Of a stretch of 64,000 nucleotides of DNA, positions 37,375 to 45,917 are shown one piece after another. Numbering within the stretch: the first letter of the stretch is position 1; each line of letters opens with the position of its first letter. The translations under genes and the position numbers were made by a program. The notes below the pieces were generated by a model. That model did no database searches. It saw only the letters and a program-made list of their open reading frames with translations, and had not been told where the DNA came from. The stretch spans positions 124,001 to 188,000 of the forward strand of contig NZ_OVCN01000004.1 of the NCBI RefSeq assembly GCF_900406815.1, in the 5' to 3' direction. This DNA comes from Acinetobacter haemolyticus. Its GTDB lineage: Bacteria > Pseudomonadota > Gammaproteobacteria > Pseudomonadales > Moraxellaceae.

Positions 37375-38022
37375 TTATTTCAGCAAATCCGGTAAGGTCG
37401 GCTGTTTATATAAAGGATTTTGTACTTCCTTTTTCATCTTCATCAACATCTGATAAGGCTGCTGTTGTACAAACATATTCACAAAACTTAATGGAATTGC
37501 ACCCGCTGGATCGGCATAGCCACGGGTTGAAACTTTAACTTTGTTTTCAGCCACTTTCTGGAAAGTCCAATCCCCTTCGTAGCGACTCAAACGGATAATA
37601 TCTGCTTGCTCTGGATAATCATGCTTAATCGCATGGTTTTTGATACTAATACTACCATCCGCATTCTTATTCATTTTTCCTTTAATCACCACATCACGAT
37701 CTTTTAGCGGAAATGGAAAATCCAGCACCATATAGAGGACAAATTCACCTTTTTGATCATCGCGTGATAACAATTGCACTTTGCCCACATAAGGTACCCA
37801 TTGTGGTGTGCGCTCTACATCCAGCACCACAGCCACAGCACGTTCTAATGGCACATCAAAAGTGGTTTCTGCTTTGTATTGAATGACTGGATTATTTTCC
37901 GTTTGGTAGGTCCAAACCTTAATGTCATTACGGTGTAAACTGAGTTTAGGCGCTGTTGCAGCACTTGCGAGTAGACTCGCTGTACTGAGTAACGCAGCAA
38001 GAACAATATGTTTTTTTTTCAT
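37375..38022 (-). CDS. Exported START-domain protein
   Basis: This 215-residue precursor has a cleavable signal peptide (M-K-K-K-H-I-V-L-A-A-L, cleaved near A-S-A-A at about 23) and a START/Bet v1-like lipid-binding domain (about 45-205), with the early V-P-L-E-R-A-V-A-V and a late G-Y-A-D-P-A-G-A-I-P-L-S-F-V-N. The likely ligand is a lipid or other hydrophobic molecule in the periplasm. The upstream in-frame ATG at 38046 would put charged residues before the signal peptide. It lies downstream of dapB on the same strand. Confidence 0.85.
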   Translation of the reverse strand: MKKKHIVLAALLSTASLLASAATAPKLSLHRNDIKVWTYQTENNPVIQYKAETTFDVPLERAVAVVLDVERTPQWVPYVGKVQLLSRDDQKGEFVLYMVLDFPFPLKDRDVVIKGKMNKNADGSISIKNHAIKHDYPEQADIIRLSRYEGDWTFQKVAENKVKVSTRGYADPAGAIPLSFVNMFVQQQPYQMLMKMKKEVQNPLYKQPTLPDLLK

Positions 38023-38108
38023 GTCATGCTCAATTCTTTTAATCATTACCAGAGCTTGTATATTAATAAATAAACGTTACAAGCTCCTTTATCATTTAAT
38101 ATTCGGGT

Positions 38109-38963
<855 letters not shown>

Positions 38964-39004
38964 CTACTATAGCAAAACTCTCACATTCCGCTAAAAAATT
39001 CCCA

Positions 39005-39033
39005 TAAAAAAACCTGCCGAAGCAGGTTTTTTA
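39005..39033 (-). terminator. Terminator after dnaJ with a TTCG tetraloop
   Basis: On the minus strand AACCTGC-TTCG-GCAGGTT (39011-39028) is followed by T7. It separates dnaJ from dapB. Confidence 0.9.
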
Positions 39034-39043
39034 TTGATGCCGA

Positions 39044-40159
39044 TTAATCAAATAGGCGATCAAAGAATGATTTTTTCTTTGGCGACGATGCATGACCATC
39101 TCCATCCAAAGATGCTTGTAATTCTTTTAATAACTCACGCTGACGACTGGTTAAGTTCACAGGCGTTTCAATGACGATACGACATAATAAATCACCAACC
39201 ATGCTACTACGTACTGGACGGACACCTTTACCACGTAAGCGGAACAGTTTACCTGTCTGCGTACCTTCAGGAATTTTCAGGCTGACACGTCCTTCAAGCG
39301 TTGGGATTTCAATTTCTTTACCTAAAGCAGCATCAGCAATACTTACAGGCACATCCATATAAAGATCTGCACCATCACGCTGGAAGATTTCGTGTTCACG
39401 CACCACGACTTCTACGTATAAATCACCAGACTGACCATCACGAATTGCTTCACCTTTACCCGTTAAGCGTACGCGATCACCATTATCCACACCTGCTGGA
39501 ATCGTGACTTCAAGTGTTTGTTGACGGTCTGCAACCCCTGAACCATGACAGGTATTACATGGGTTCTTAATGATTTTGCCTTGACCACGACAGGTGCTAC
39601 AGGTTTGTTGAACTGAGAAGAAACCCTGTTGCATGCGAATTTGCCCTGTACCATGACAAGTACGACAGGTTTCAACATCATTTGGATTTTTCGAACCTTT
39701 ACCATCACAAGTTTCACATGGTGCAGGCGCAGTAAAAGTAATGGTCTTTTTAACCCCTCTTACCGCTTCTTCGAGCGTAAGTTCCATCACATAGCGGAGA
39801 TCTGAACCACGACGCTGGCGTTGCTGTTGGCGACCACCACCACCGAAAGCACCACCGAAGATATCACCAAACTGGCTAAAAATATCTTCTGCGCTAAAAC
39901 CGCCGCCGAAGCCACCGCCACCACCAAAGCCACCTTCAAAAGCACTGTGTCCAGCACGATCGTACATACTACGCTTTTCGCTATCGGAAAGTACTTCGTA
40001 TGCTTCCGATGCTTCTTTGAATTTTTCTTCTGCTTCCGCATTGTCTGGGTTTCGATCTGGATGATACTTCATCGCCAACTTACGATAGGCTTTCTTGATC
40101 TCATCATCACTTGCGGTTTTCGAAACGCCTAAAACCTCATAATAATCACGTTTAGCCAT
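39044..40159 (-). CDS. dnaJ: Chaperone DnaJ
   Basis: This co-chaperone stimulates the DnaK ATPase. The 371-residue protein has the complete class I layout: J domain with His33-Pro34-Asp35, a Gly/Phe linker (about 75-110), four C-x2-C-x-G-x-G zinc motifs ([32 protein letters not shown]) and C-terminal substrate-binding domains. dnaK is not in the adjoining sequence, so dnaJ appears to be transcribed alone. GAGGAG lies upstream of the ATG. Confidence 0.98.
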   Translation of the reverse strand: MAKRDYYEVLGVSKTASDDEIKKAYRKLAMKYHPDRNPDNAEAEEKFKEASEAYEVLSDSEKRSMYDRAGHSAFEGGFGGGGGFGGGFSAEDIFSQFGDIFGGAFGGGGRQQQRQRRGSDLRYVMELTLEEAVRGVKKTITFTAPAPCETCDGKGSKNPNDVETCRTCHGTGQIRMQQGFFSVQQTCSTCRGQGKIIKNPCNTCHGSGVADRQQTLEVTIPAGVDNGDRVRLTGKGEAIRDGQSGDLYVEVVVREHEIFQRDGADLYMDVPVSIADAALGKEIEIPTLEGRVSLKIPEGTQTGKLFRLRGKGVRPVRSSMVGDLLCRIVIETPVNLTSRQRELLKELQASLDGDGHASSPKKKSFFDRLFD

Positions 40160-40209
40160 GGTTGGCGATGCTCCTCACGGAATTTATTTAAATCTAAAAA
40201 ACATAAAAT

Positions 40210-40250
40210 AGGCTCTGTTGGCATTTTATTTATAAAAGCCAACAGAGCCT
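40210..40250. terminator. Terminator-like inverted repeat upstream of dnaJ
   Basis: AGGCTCTGTTGGC (40210-40222) and its exact reverse complement (40238-40250) form 13-base arms with an AT-rich loop. It follows the membrane protein gene on the minus strand and precedes dnaJ. The T run is poor. Confidence 0.6.
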
Positions 40251-40305
40251 TAATAAGGACGATCTCATCTATTTACAAGGGTAAATCCGATAAAAAACAA
40301 TAAAT

Positions 40306-40683
40306 TTAAAAAACTGCCTTGTTTTTAAAATACTTAGCGATGCCTTTCAGCCATGCATTGAGTAAAAATAACCATGCAATTGCACTAAACACGACCCCAG
40401 CAACCGTCAAGGCAGTCACCCAAAGTGTGCTGTCCCATGCAAAGAAGAACAATGGAATAAACCAAAGAGCAGCAAAAAAAGCCATTATGATGAATAACAG
40501 CACATTACGCATAATCCAGAGTGCGTGCGCATGAATCCATACCTCTGCATCATCCACAACAGCAACTTTTCGCGCTAATACATACGCAAAAGCCGCAAAT
40601 ACGATTGTAAACAATGCAAGAAACATGAACCCGTAAGAAATCGCCACGTAACGGCGATGCTGCTCAACCTTATCTTGCCCCAT
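40306..40683 (-). CDS. Four-helix inner-membrane protein of unknown function
   Basis: This 125-residue protein has four hydrophobic segments at about residues 13-35, 53-72, 75-92 and 95-115, and a basic C-terminus ending K-Y-F-K-N-K. The start at 40683 is fixed by GAGGTGAT, an eight-base match to the anti-Shine-Dalgarno sequence, seven bases upstream; an in-frame ATG at 40707 lies before this site. I recognise no family. It precedes dnaJ on the same strand with a hairpin between. Confidence 0.75.
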   Translation of the reverse strand: MGQDKVEQHRRYVAISYGFMFLALFTIVFAAFAYVLARKVAVVDDAEVWIHAHALWIMRNVLLFIIMAFFAALWFIPLFFFAWDSTLWVTALTVAGVVFSAIAWLFLLNAWLKGIAKYFKNKAVF

Positions 40684-40815
40684 GCTTGATATCACCTCAT
40701 TCATCACATTTTGCCAAACCGACTATGCAATGGGATTCCATTATTTTTTAATATTAAAATATAGGTGCTACTATATTGAAATTTTCAATATTTCGCACCT
40801 CTATTCGCAAAAAAA

Positions 40816-43800
40816 TTATGTGCTAGGTGTTGTTTTATTAACCTTAAACCATGTTGCATAGAGTGCCGGAAGGAAAAATAAGGTGAGTAAAGTTGCCACG
40901 ATCAAGCCACCCATGATCGCCACCGCCATCGGCCCGAAGAAAATACTGCGGGAAAGTGGAATCATCGCCAATACTGCGGCAAGTGCCGTCAACACAATTG
41001 GACGAAAACGGCGCATGGTTGCATCAATCACGGCATCCCAAGCCGCTTGTCCTGTCCGGATATCCTGTTCAATCTGATCAATCAGGATCAGTGAGTTACG
41101 CATAATCATTCCCGACAGTGCAATTGTTCCTAACATGGCCACAAAACCAAATGGTTTATTGAACAATAATAGGAATGCCACCACTCCGATTAAACCCAAA
41201 GGTGCTGTCAACAATACGATCGTTGCACGAGACATACTGCGAAGCTGGATCATTAACAGTGTCATCACCACAGCTAAAAATAATGGCATACCCGCATTGA
41301 CTGAGCTTTGACCTCGTGCAGACTCTTCCACAGTTCCCCCTACCTCAAGTAGATAACCACTAGGAAGATCGTCACGTAAGGTTTGCATCTGATCTGCCAA
41401 TTGTTGAACCACGGTGGCAGGTTGAAGTTGTGTTCGGATATCGGCTCTCACCGTAATCGTTGGCAAACGGTTACGATGCCAAATGAGACCTTCCTCAAAA
41501 CGTGACTCAATCTGGGCAATTTGCGCTAGGGGCACCGTGGTACCTTTACTGGTTGGGACCGCTAAGCTGGCTAACGAGGCAACTTCAGCACGTTCGGCTT
41601 CATCACCACGTAAACGGATTTCAATCAATTCACGTTTCTCACGATACTGATTCATGATAGCACCAGTCACAGATGCATTGAGGAAGTTTGCCAAATCGAC
41701 ACTACTCACCCCCATCTGACGCGCACGATCTTGATCGATTTCAATCGCAATGATCTTACTTGGCTCACCCCAATCTAGATGCACATTGGTGGTATTTGGA
41801 TCCTCACCCACCACTCGTGCTACTTTTTGTGCCCATTGACGTACGGTTGCTAAATCCTCACCTGAAACTCGATATTGCAATGGATACCCCACAGGTGGAC
41901 CATTTTCTAACAACGAAACACGCGTCCGCACTTGTGGCAGTAATTGCTTAATCTGTTGCTCTAAAGAGCGACGAATTTCATCGCGATCATCCAAAGACGA
42001 AGCCAAAACGACAAATTGGGCAAAACTGGCCTGCGGGAGTTGTTGATCTAAAGGTAAATAGAAACGAGGTGAGCCTGTACCCACATAGGCCACATAATTA
42101 TCAATTCCCTCTTGCTTTGCCAAGAATTGCTCGACCTTTTGTACAGCCTGTTCAGTCGCTGTTAGAGATGCCCCTTCTTCAAGTTTTAAATCCACTAAAA
42201 TTTCAGCACGGTTAGAGGGTGGGAAAAATTGCTGTGGCACAAACTTAAACATCATCACCGACAGTACGAATATTCCAACCGTTGTCGCGATGACCGTCTT
42301 GCGATAGGTAATACAGATTTCTACAGCTCGACGGAAGGATTGATAAAACTTGGTTTGATAAGGATCATGATGTGCACCATGCGCCTGTACGACTGGTGCA
42401 GGCTGCTTACGTAATCGTGCCCACAAACGTAGATACCATGCTGCCTTTTGTTGCTGCTTGCTAAAATCAGGTAATAATTTTTCACCCAAGTACGGTACAA
42501 ATAATACCGCTGCAATCCAAGACACCACTAAGGCAATCGTCACCACTTGGAAAATCGAACGGGTATATTCACCTGTTCCCGATTGTGCAGTTGCAATCGG
42601 TAAAAAACCTGCTGCGGTAATCAATGTCCCCGTTAGCATAGGAAAGGCGGTGGTCTGCCATGCAAAACCCGCTGCTTTGAGTCTGCTGTAGCCCTGCTCC
42701 ATCTTAATCGCCATCATTTCAACGGCGATAATGGCATCATCGACCAACAAGCCAAGCGCGAGAATCAGCGCCCCTAGCGAGATCTTATGCAACCCGACAT
42801 CAAATAGGCTCATGCCCGCAAATGTCATGGCCAACACCAGCGGAATTGACAACGCCACCACCAGTCCAGTGCGAAAACCCAAAGAGAAAAAGCTCACCAA
42901 TAAAACGATAATCACCGCTTCGGCCAATACTTTTAAAAACTCTTGGATACTGCGTTTTACTGCGACAGGTTGATCAGAGACTTTTTGCAGTTTCATCCCG
43001 AGGGGTAAACTTTTTTGGAGGCGGGTAAATTCGGTTTCAAGGTTTTTGCCCAGAGCAATAATGTCTCCACCTTTACGCATCGAGACAGCAATACCGATCC
43101 CATTTTCACCCATAAAGCGCATACGTGGCTGAGCAGGCTCGCTAAAACCACGATATACCTCGGCGACATCACCCAATTGGATGGTTTTGTCCCCGACCAA
43201 CAACGGCATTTTTCTAAGCTCATCCACACTATGTAGATGCCCACTGACACGAATCTGAATACGATCTGTGCCTGTTTCAAAGAAACCAGCACTGGCCATG
43301 TCATTTTGTTTTTGTATCGCTTCTTGTATCGCAGTAACCGGCACACCGAGTTGCACTGCCTTGGTATTTGACAGCTCAATCCAAATCTTTTGGTCTTGCA
43401 AGCCGACTAAGTTAACTTTGCTCACATCTTTGACGCGTTGCAGTTGTAATTGCAAACGATCGGCATATTCTTTCATCACCGCATAGTCAAAATCCTTGCC
43501 TGTCAGCACATAAATATTGCCAAACGTATCGCCGAACTCATCATTGAAAAATGGTCCTTGCACCCCATTTGGCAACTCAGCGCGAATATCATTAACCTTT
43601 TTACGGACGTTATACCAAACGTCAGGAATTTGTTTGGATGGCAAAGAGTCTTTTGCCACAAAGGTGACCAATGACTCTCCTGGACGTGAGTACGCCATAA
43701 TGCGGTCATATTGACCTGTGGTCATCAGCTCTTTTTCGATTCGATCTGTAACTAGCGTCGAAACTTCTTGTGCGGTTGCCCCTGGCCAGAAAGTTTGTAC

Positions 43801-43944
43801 CACCATCACTTTAAACGTGAATGGTGGATCTTCACTTTGAGAGAGTTTTGAATAAGACATTATGCCAATAATGCCCAATATCAACATGAAGTAGAGCACA
43901 ATACCTTTATTGTTGAGTGCCCACTCTGAAAGGTTAAATTTCAT
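40816..43944 (-). CDS. RND multidrug efflux permease
   Basis: This 1042-residue inner-membrane permease of the HAE-1 family has 12 expected helices, two large periplasmic loops and the proton-relay pair Asp-Asp in G-L-L-V-D-D-A-I-I-A. The N-terminus K-F-N-L-S-E-W-A-L with P-G-A-T-A-Q-E-V recalls TriC-type pumps of Pseudomonas (from memory). It lies 2 bases after the adaptor gene, forming the two-gene unit typical of RND pumps. No TolC-like outer-membrane gene is adjacent, so the pump must borrow one. Confidence 0.93.
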   Translation of the reverse strand: MKFNLSEWALNNKGIVLYFMLILGIIGIMSYSKLSQSEDPPFTFKVMVVQTFWPGATAQEVSTLVTDRIEKELMTTGQYDRIMAYSRPGESLVTFVAKDSLPSKQIPDVWYNVRKKVNDIRAELPNGVQGPFFNDEFGDTFGNIYVLTGKDFDYAVMKEYADRLQLQLQRVKDVSKVNLVGLQDQKIWIELSNTKAVQLGVPVTAIQEAIQKQNDMASAGFFETGTDRIQIRVSGHLHSVDELRKMPLLVGDKTIQLGDVAEVYRGFSEPAQPRMRFMGENGIGIAVSMRKGGDIIALGKNLETEFTRLQKSLPLGMKLQKVSDQPVAVKRSIQEFLKVLAEAVIIVLLVSFFSLGFRTGLVVALSIPLVLAMTFAGMSLFDVGLHKISLGALILALGLLVDDAIIAVEMMAIKMEQGYSRLKAAGFAWQTTAFPMLTGTLITAAGFLPIATAQSGTGEYTRSIFQVVTIALVVSWIAAVLFVPYLGEKLLPDFSKQQQKAAWYLRLWARLRKQPAPVVQAHGAHHDPYQTKFYQSFRRAVEICITYRKTVIATTVGIFVLSVMMFKFVPQQFFPPSNRAEILVDLKLEEGASLTATEQAVQKVEQFLAKQEGIDNYVAYVGTGSPRFYLPLDQQLPQASFAQFVVLASSLDDRDEIRRSLEQQIKQLLPQVRTRVSLLENGPPVGYPLQYRVSGEDLATVRQWAQKVARVVGEDPNTTNVHLDWGEPSKIIAIEIDQDRARQMGVSSVDLANFLNASVTGAIMNQYREKRELIEIRLRGDEAERAEVASLASLAVPTSKGTTVPLAQIAQIESRFEEGLIWHRNRLPTITVRADIRTQLQPATVVQQLADQMQTLRDDLPSGYLLEVGGTVEESARGQSSVNAGMPLFLAVVMTLLMIQLRSMSRATIVLLTAPLGLIGVVAFLLLFNKPFGFVAMLGTIALSGMIMRNSLILIDQIEQDIRTGQAAWDAVIDATMRRFRPIVLTALAAVLAMIPLSRSIFFGPMAVAIMGGLIVATLLTLFFLPALYATWFKVNKTTPST

Positions 43945-43946
43945 GC

Positions 43947-45047
43947 TTAACCTCCCGTTTTAACAAGAACTTCACGATTTTCACGGTCGATTGGATGGAT
44001 TTTTTGTTGCTCACGTAACAAATGTACCCCTCCAACGACAACCCAATCGGTTGCCTTCAAACCAGAAATAACGGGCACCCTGTCACGTGCATAAGCACCT
44101 AAAGTCACAGGAACTTTACGTAATGTTTTATCTGTATTGACCACCCAGACATAGGCCTGTTGATCTGTCGCGGTAACACTCGATAAAGGCACACTCAATA
44201 CATCATTTTCATTCGATACAAAGAATACGCGAGCACTTTGACCTAACTGGATACTGGACTGACCTTCGAGCAAGGAAACTTTGACGGTGAAAGTACGGGA
44301 TTGATCTGCTGCTGGTGATACTTCACGCACCTTTGCAGCAAAACGAGCATCTGGTTGTGACCATAAAGTTACCCATGCAGGTTGCCCAACTTTGATTGCA
44401 CTGACCGCTTGCTCAGGCACGCCAAAGACAACTTCTCGTTCGCCATCAATTGCCAATTGATATGCTGCTTGTCCTGCAGCCACCACTTGCCCAACCTCAA
44501 TTTGACGCTGAGTAATCACCCCTTTCTTATTGGAGATTAGCTGGTTATAACCGGTTTGATTTGCAGAAACTTGGTAGTTAGAGCGTGCTTGCTGCAGATT
44601 TGCTTGAGCAGATTCATATTGATTTTTCACGGCATCAAACTGTGAACGGCTCACCGCATTGACAGGTAACAATTGCTGATATCGTTGGTATTCTTCCGTA
44701 GCAATTTTGGCTGCCGCCTCAGCACTTTGTAATTGTGCCTTCGCTGCATTCATTTGCAATTGAGCATCTTTTACATCAAGTTTAGCCAAGACTTGCCCAA
44801 CATTGACTCGATCACCCACCTCAACATACCGCTCCGTCACCTGTCCCCCGACACGAAACGCCAAAGCAGTTTGCTGTCTTGCTTGTACATCACCTGCATA
44901 ACTTTTTTGATCTGTGTGATTACGACTCGGTTGCGTCACCATGACATAAGGAATTTCCTCGGTTTTAGGAAGCTCTTTTTGGCATGCTGATAAAGTGACA
45001 CTGCTGAGTACGAGCAACCCCACAATGACATGATTTAGCAAATTCAT
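43947..45047 (-). CDS. RND efflux periplasmic adaptor lipoprotein
   Basis: This 366-residue membrane-fusion protein has a lipoprotein signal ending L-S-A-C (Cys22). A lipoyl/barrel-sandwich domain (R-V-N-V-G-Q-V-L-A-K-L-D near residue 80) flanks an alpha-hairpin coiled coil (about 95-165), followed by a beta-barrel domain (about 200-290). It bridges the permease to an outer-membrane channel. It is expressed from the operator region shared with the divergent TetR gene. Confidence 0.93.
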   Translation of the reverse strand: MNLLNHVIVGLLVLSSVTLSACQKELPKTEEIPYVMVTQPSRNHTDQKSYAGDVQARQQTALAFRVGGQVTERYVEVGDRVNVGQVLAKLDVKDAQLQMNAAKAQLQSAEAAAKIATEEYQRYQQLLPVNAVSRSQFDAVKNQYESAQANLQQARSNYQVSANQTGYNQLISNKKGVITQRQIEVGQVVAAGQAAYQLAIDGEREVVFGVPEQAVSAIKVGQPAWVTLWSQPDARFAAKVREVSPAADQSRTFTVKVSLLEGQSSIQLGQSARVFFVSNENDVLSVPLSSVTATDQQAYVWVVNTDKTLRKVPVTLGAYARDRVPVISGLKATDWVVVGGVHLLREQQKIHPIDRENREVLVKTGG

Positions 45048-45095
45048 CTTTTTTCGCTCTTATTCAAATAGATTTTTTAAGGCACAATAAGTTTA

Positions 45096-45124
45096 TTGAC
45101 AGTTACCATCATAAATTGTTTAAT
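45096..45124 (+). promoter_or_regulatory. Promoter of the TetR gene
   Basis: A perfect -35 TTGACA (45096-45101) and -10 TTTAAT (45119-45124) are separated by 17 bases. The -10 element lies in the left arm of the palindrome at 45119-45166, so bound repressor would block it. Confidence 0.65.
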
Positions 45125-45180
45125 TTTTAATTAATATACCCGTAAGTACATTAATTAAAAATTAAATCTAGATTTATGAT
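45109..45180. promoter_or_regulatory. Large nested palindrome: likely TetR operator for the efflux pump
   Basis: Two perfect 17-base arms of only A and T (45119-45135 and 45150-45166) flank a 14-base centre that itself has TAC and GTA ends. A second pair, ATCATAAAT (45109-45117) and ATTTATGAT (45172-45180), encloses them, and AAATCTAGATTT (45164-45175) is a palindrome overlapping the right side. It fills the gap between the divergent pump and TetR genes. Confidence 0.65.
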
Positions 45181-45209
45181 TTTTGGTTAAATTTAAAGAG
45201 AAAGATAAC

Positions 45210-45833
45210 GTGCAAATTCAAAGTGGTCGTCCCAAAGATTTAGAAAAGAGAGCCAAAATCTTGCAGGCTGCAAAAGCTATTTTCTTAAAAATGGGTTATG
45301 ACGCTGCCAATATGAATCAAATTGCCAAAGAAGCAGGTGTGACTAAACTGACGGTGTATAACCACTTCCAAGATAAAGCCAATTTGTTTATTTGTGCGAT
45401 TGAGGAAACCTGTGAAGAATCAATTTGTGCAAAAGAATTTGTACTCACAGCAGAAACCAATTTTGAACAAGCGCTTTATCTAATGTGTCATCGTGCCCTC
45501 AGTATTATTTATTTACCTGAAGCGATTAAGTTAGACCGCGTCCTATTTGAATTAGCTGCCGAAAATAGTCCATTAACGAAACAATTTTTTGATGCATCAC
45601 ACACGCGTATGAGCCATGTGTGGTGTGATTTTTTTGAGCAAGCGATTAGGCTGCAATTTATTCAGGCAGATGATCCACTCAAGCAGACATCGCTCATCAT
45701 ATCGTTGATGCTAGGGGTACGTCATCACAGCGTTTTACTCGGGCTAGATACGGTTCCTTCAGCCGATGAATTAGATCAGGTGATCCAACAAGCAATCGAG
45801 ATATTTTTGCTTAAATATCAAACTAAAAGTTAG
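45210..45833 (+). CDS. TetR/AcrR-family repressor of the efflux pump
   Basis: This 207-residue protein has an N-terminal TetR helix-turn-helix (about 18-62: A-A-K-A-I-F-L-K-M-G-Y, then T-K-L-T-V-Y-N-H-F-Q-D-K-A-N-L-F) and a C-terminal ligand domain resembling AcrR/EbrR types. I use the GTG at 45210, which is preceded by AAAGAGAAAG; a TTG at 45183 is in frame. Being divergent from the RND genes with the palindrome between them, it almost certainly represses the pump and itself. Confidence 0.92.
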   Translation: MQIQSGRPKDLEKRAKILQAAKAIFLKMGYDAANMNQIAKEAGVTKLTVYNHFQDKANLFICAIEETCEESICAKEFVLTAETNFEQALYLMCHRALSIIYLPEAIKLDRVLFELAAENSPLTKQFFDASHTRMSHVWCDFFEQAIRLQFIQADDPLKQTSLIISLMLGVRHHSVLLGLDTVPSADELDQVIQQAIEIFLLKYQTKS

Positions 45834-45863
45834 AGAATTTTCACATTTTTTTACGTTCTGCTC

Positions 45864-45891
45864 TTGGATTGTTGCTCAATCACGCTATAGT
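45864..45891 (+). promoter_or_regulatory. Candidate ppc promoter
   Basis: TTGGAT (45864-45869) and TATAGT (45886-45891) with a 16-base spacer, followed by CAGGAG before the ppc ATG. Confidence 0.5.
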
Positions 45892-45917
45892 CAAATGAGA
45901 ACATCAGGAGAAATAGA

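Noticed and set aside
40210..40250. Possible insertion-sequence end (GGCTCTGTTGGC resembles IS6-family tips)
   Set aside because: There is no transposase and no target duplication; the two arms simply form a hairpin after a gene, best read as a terminator.
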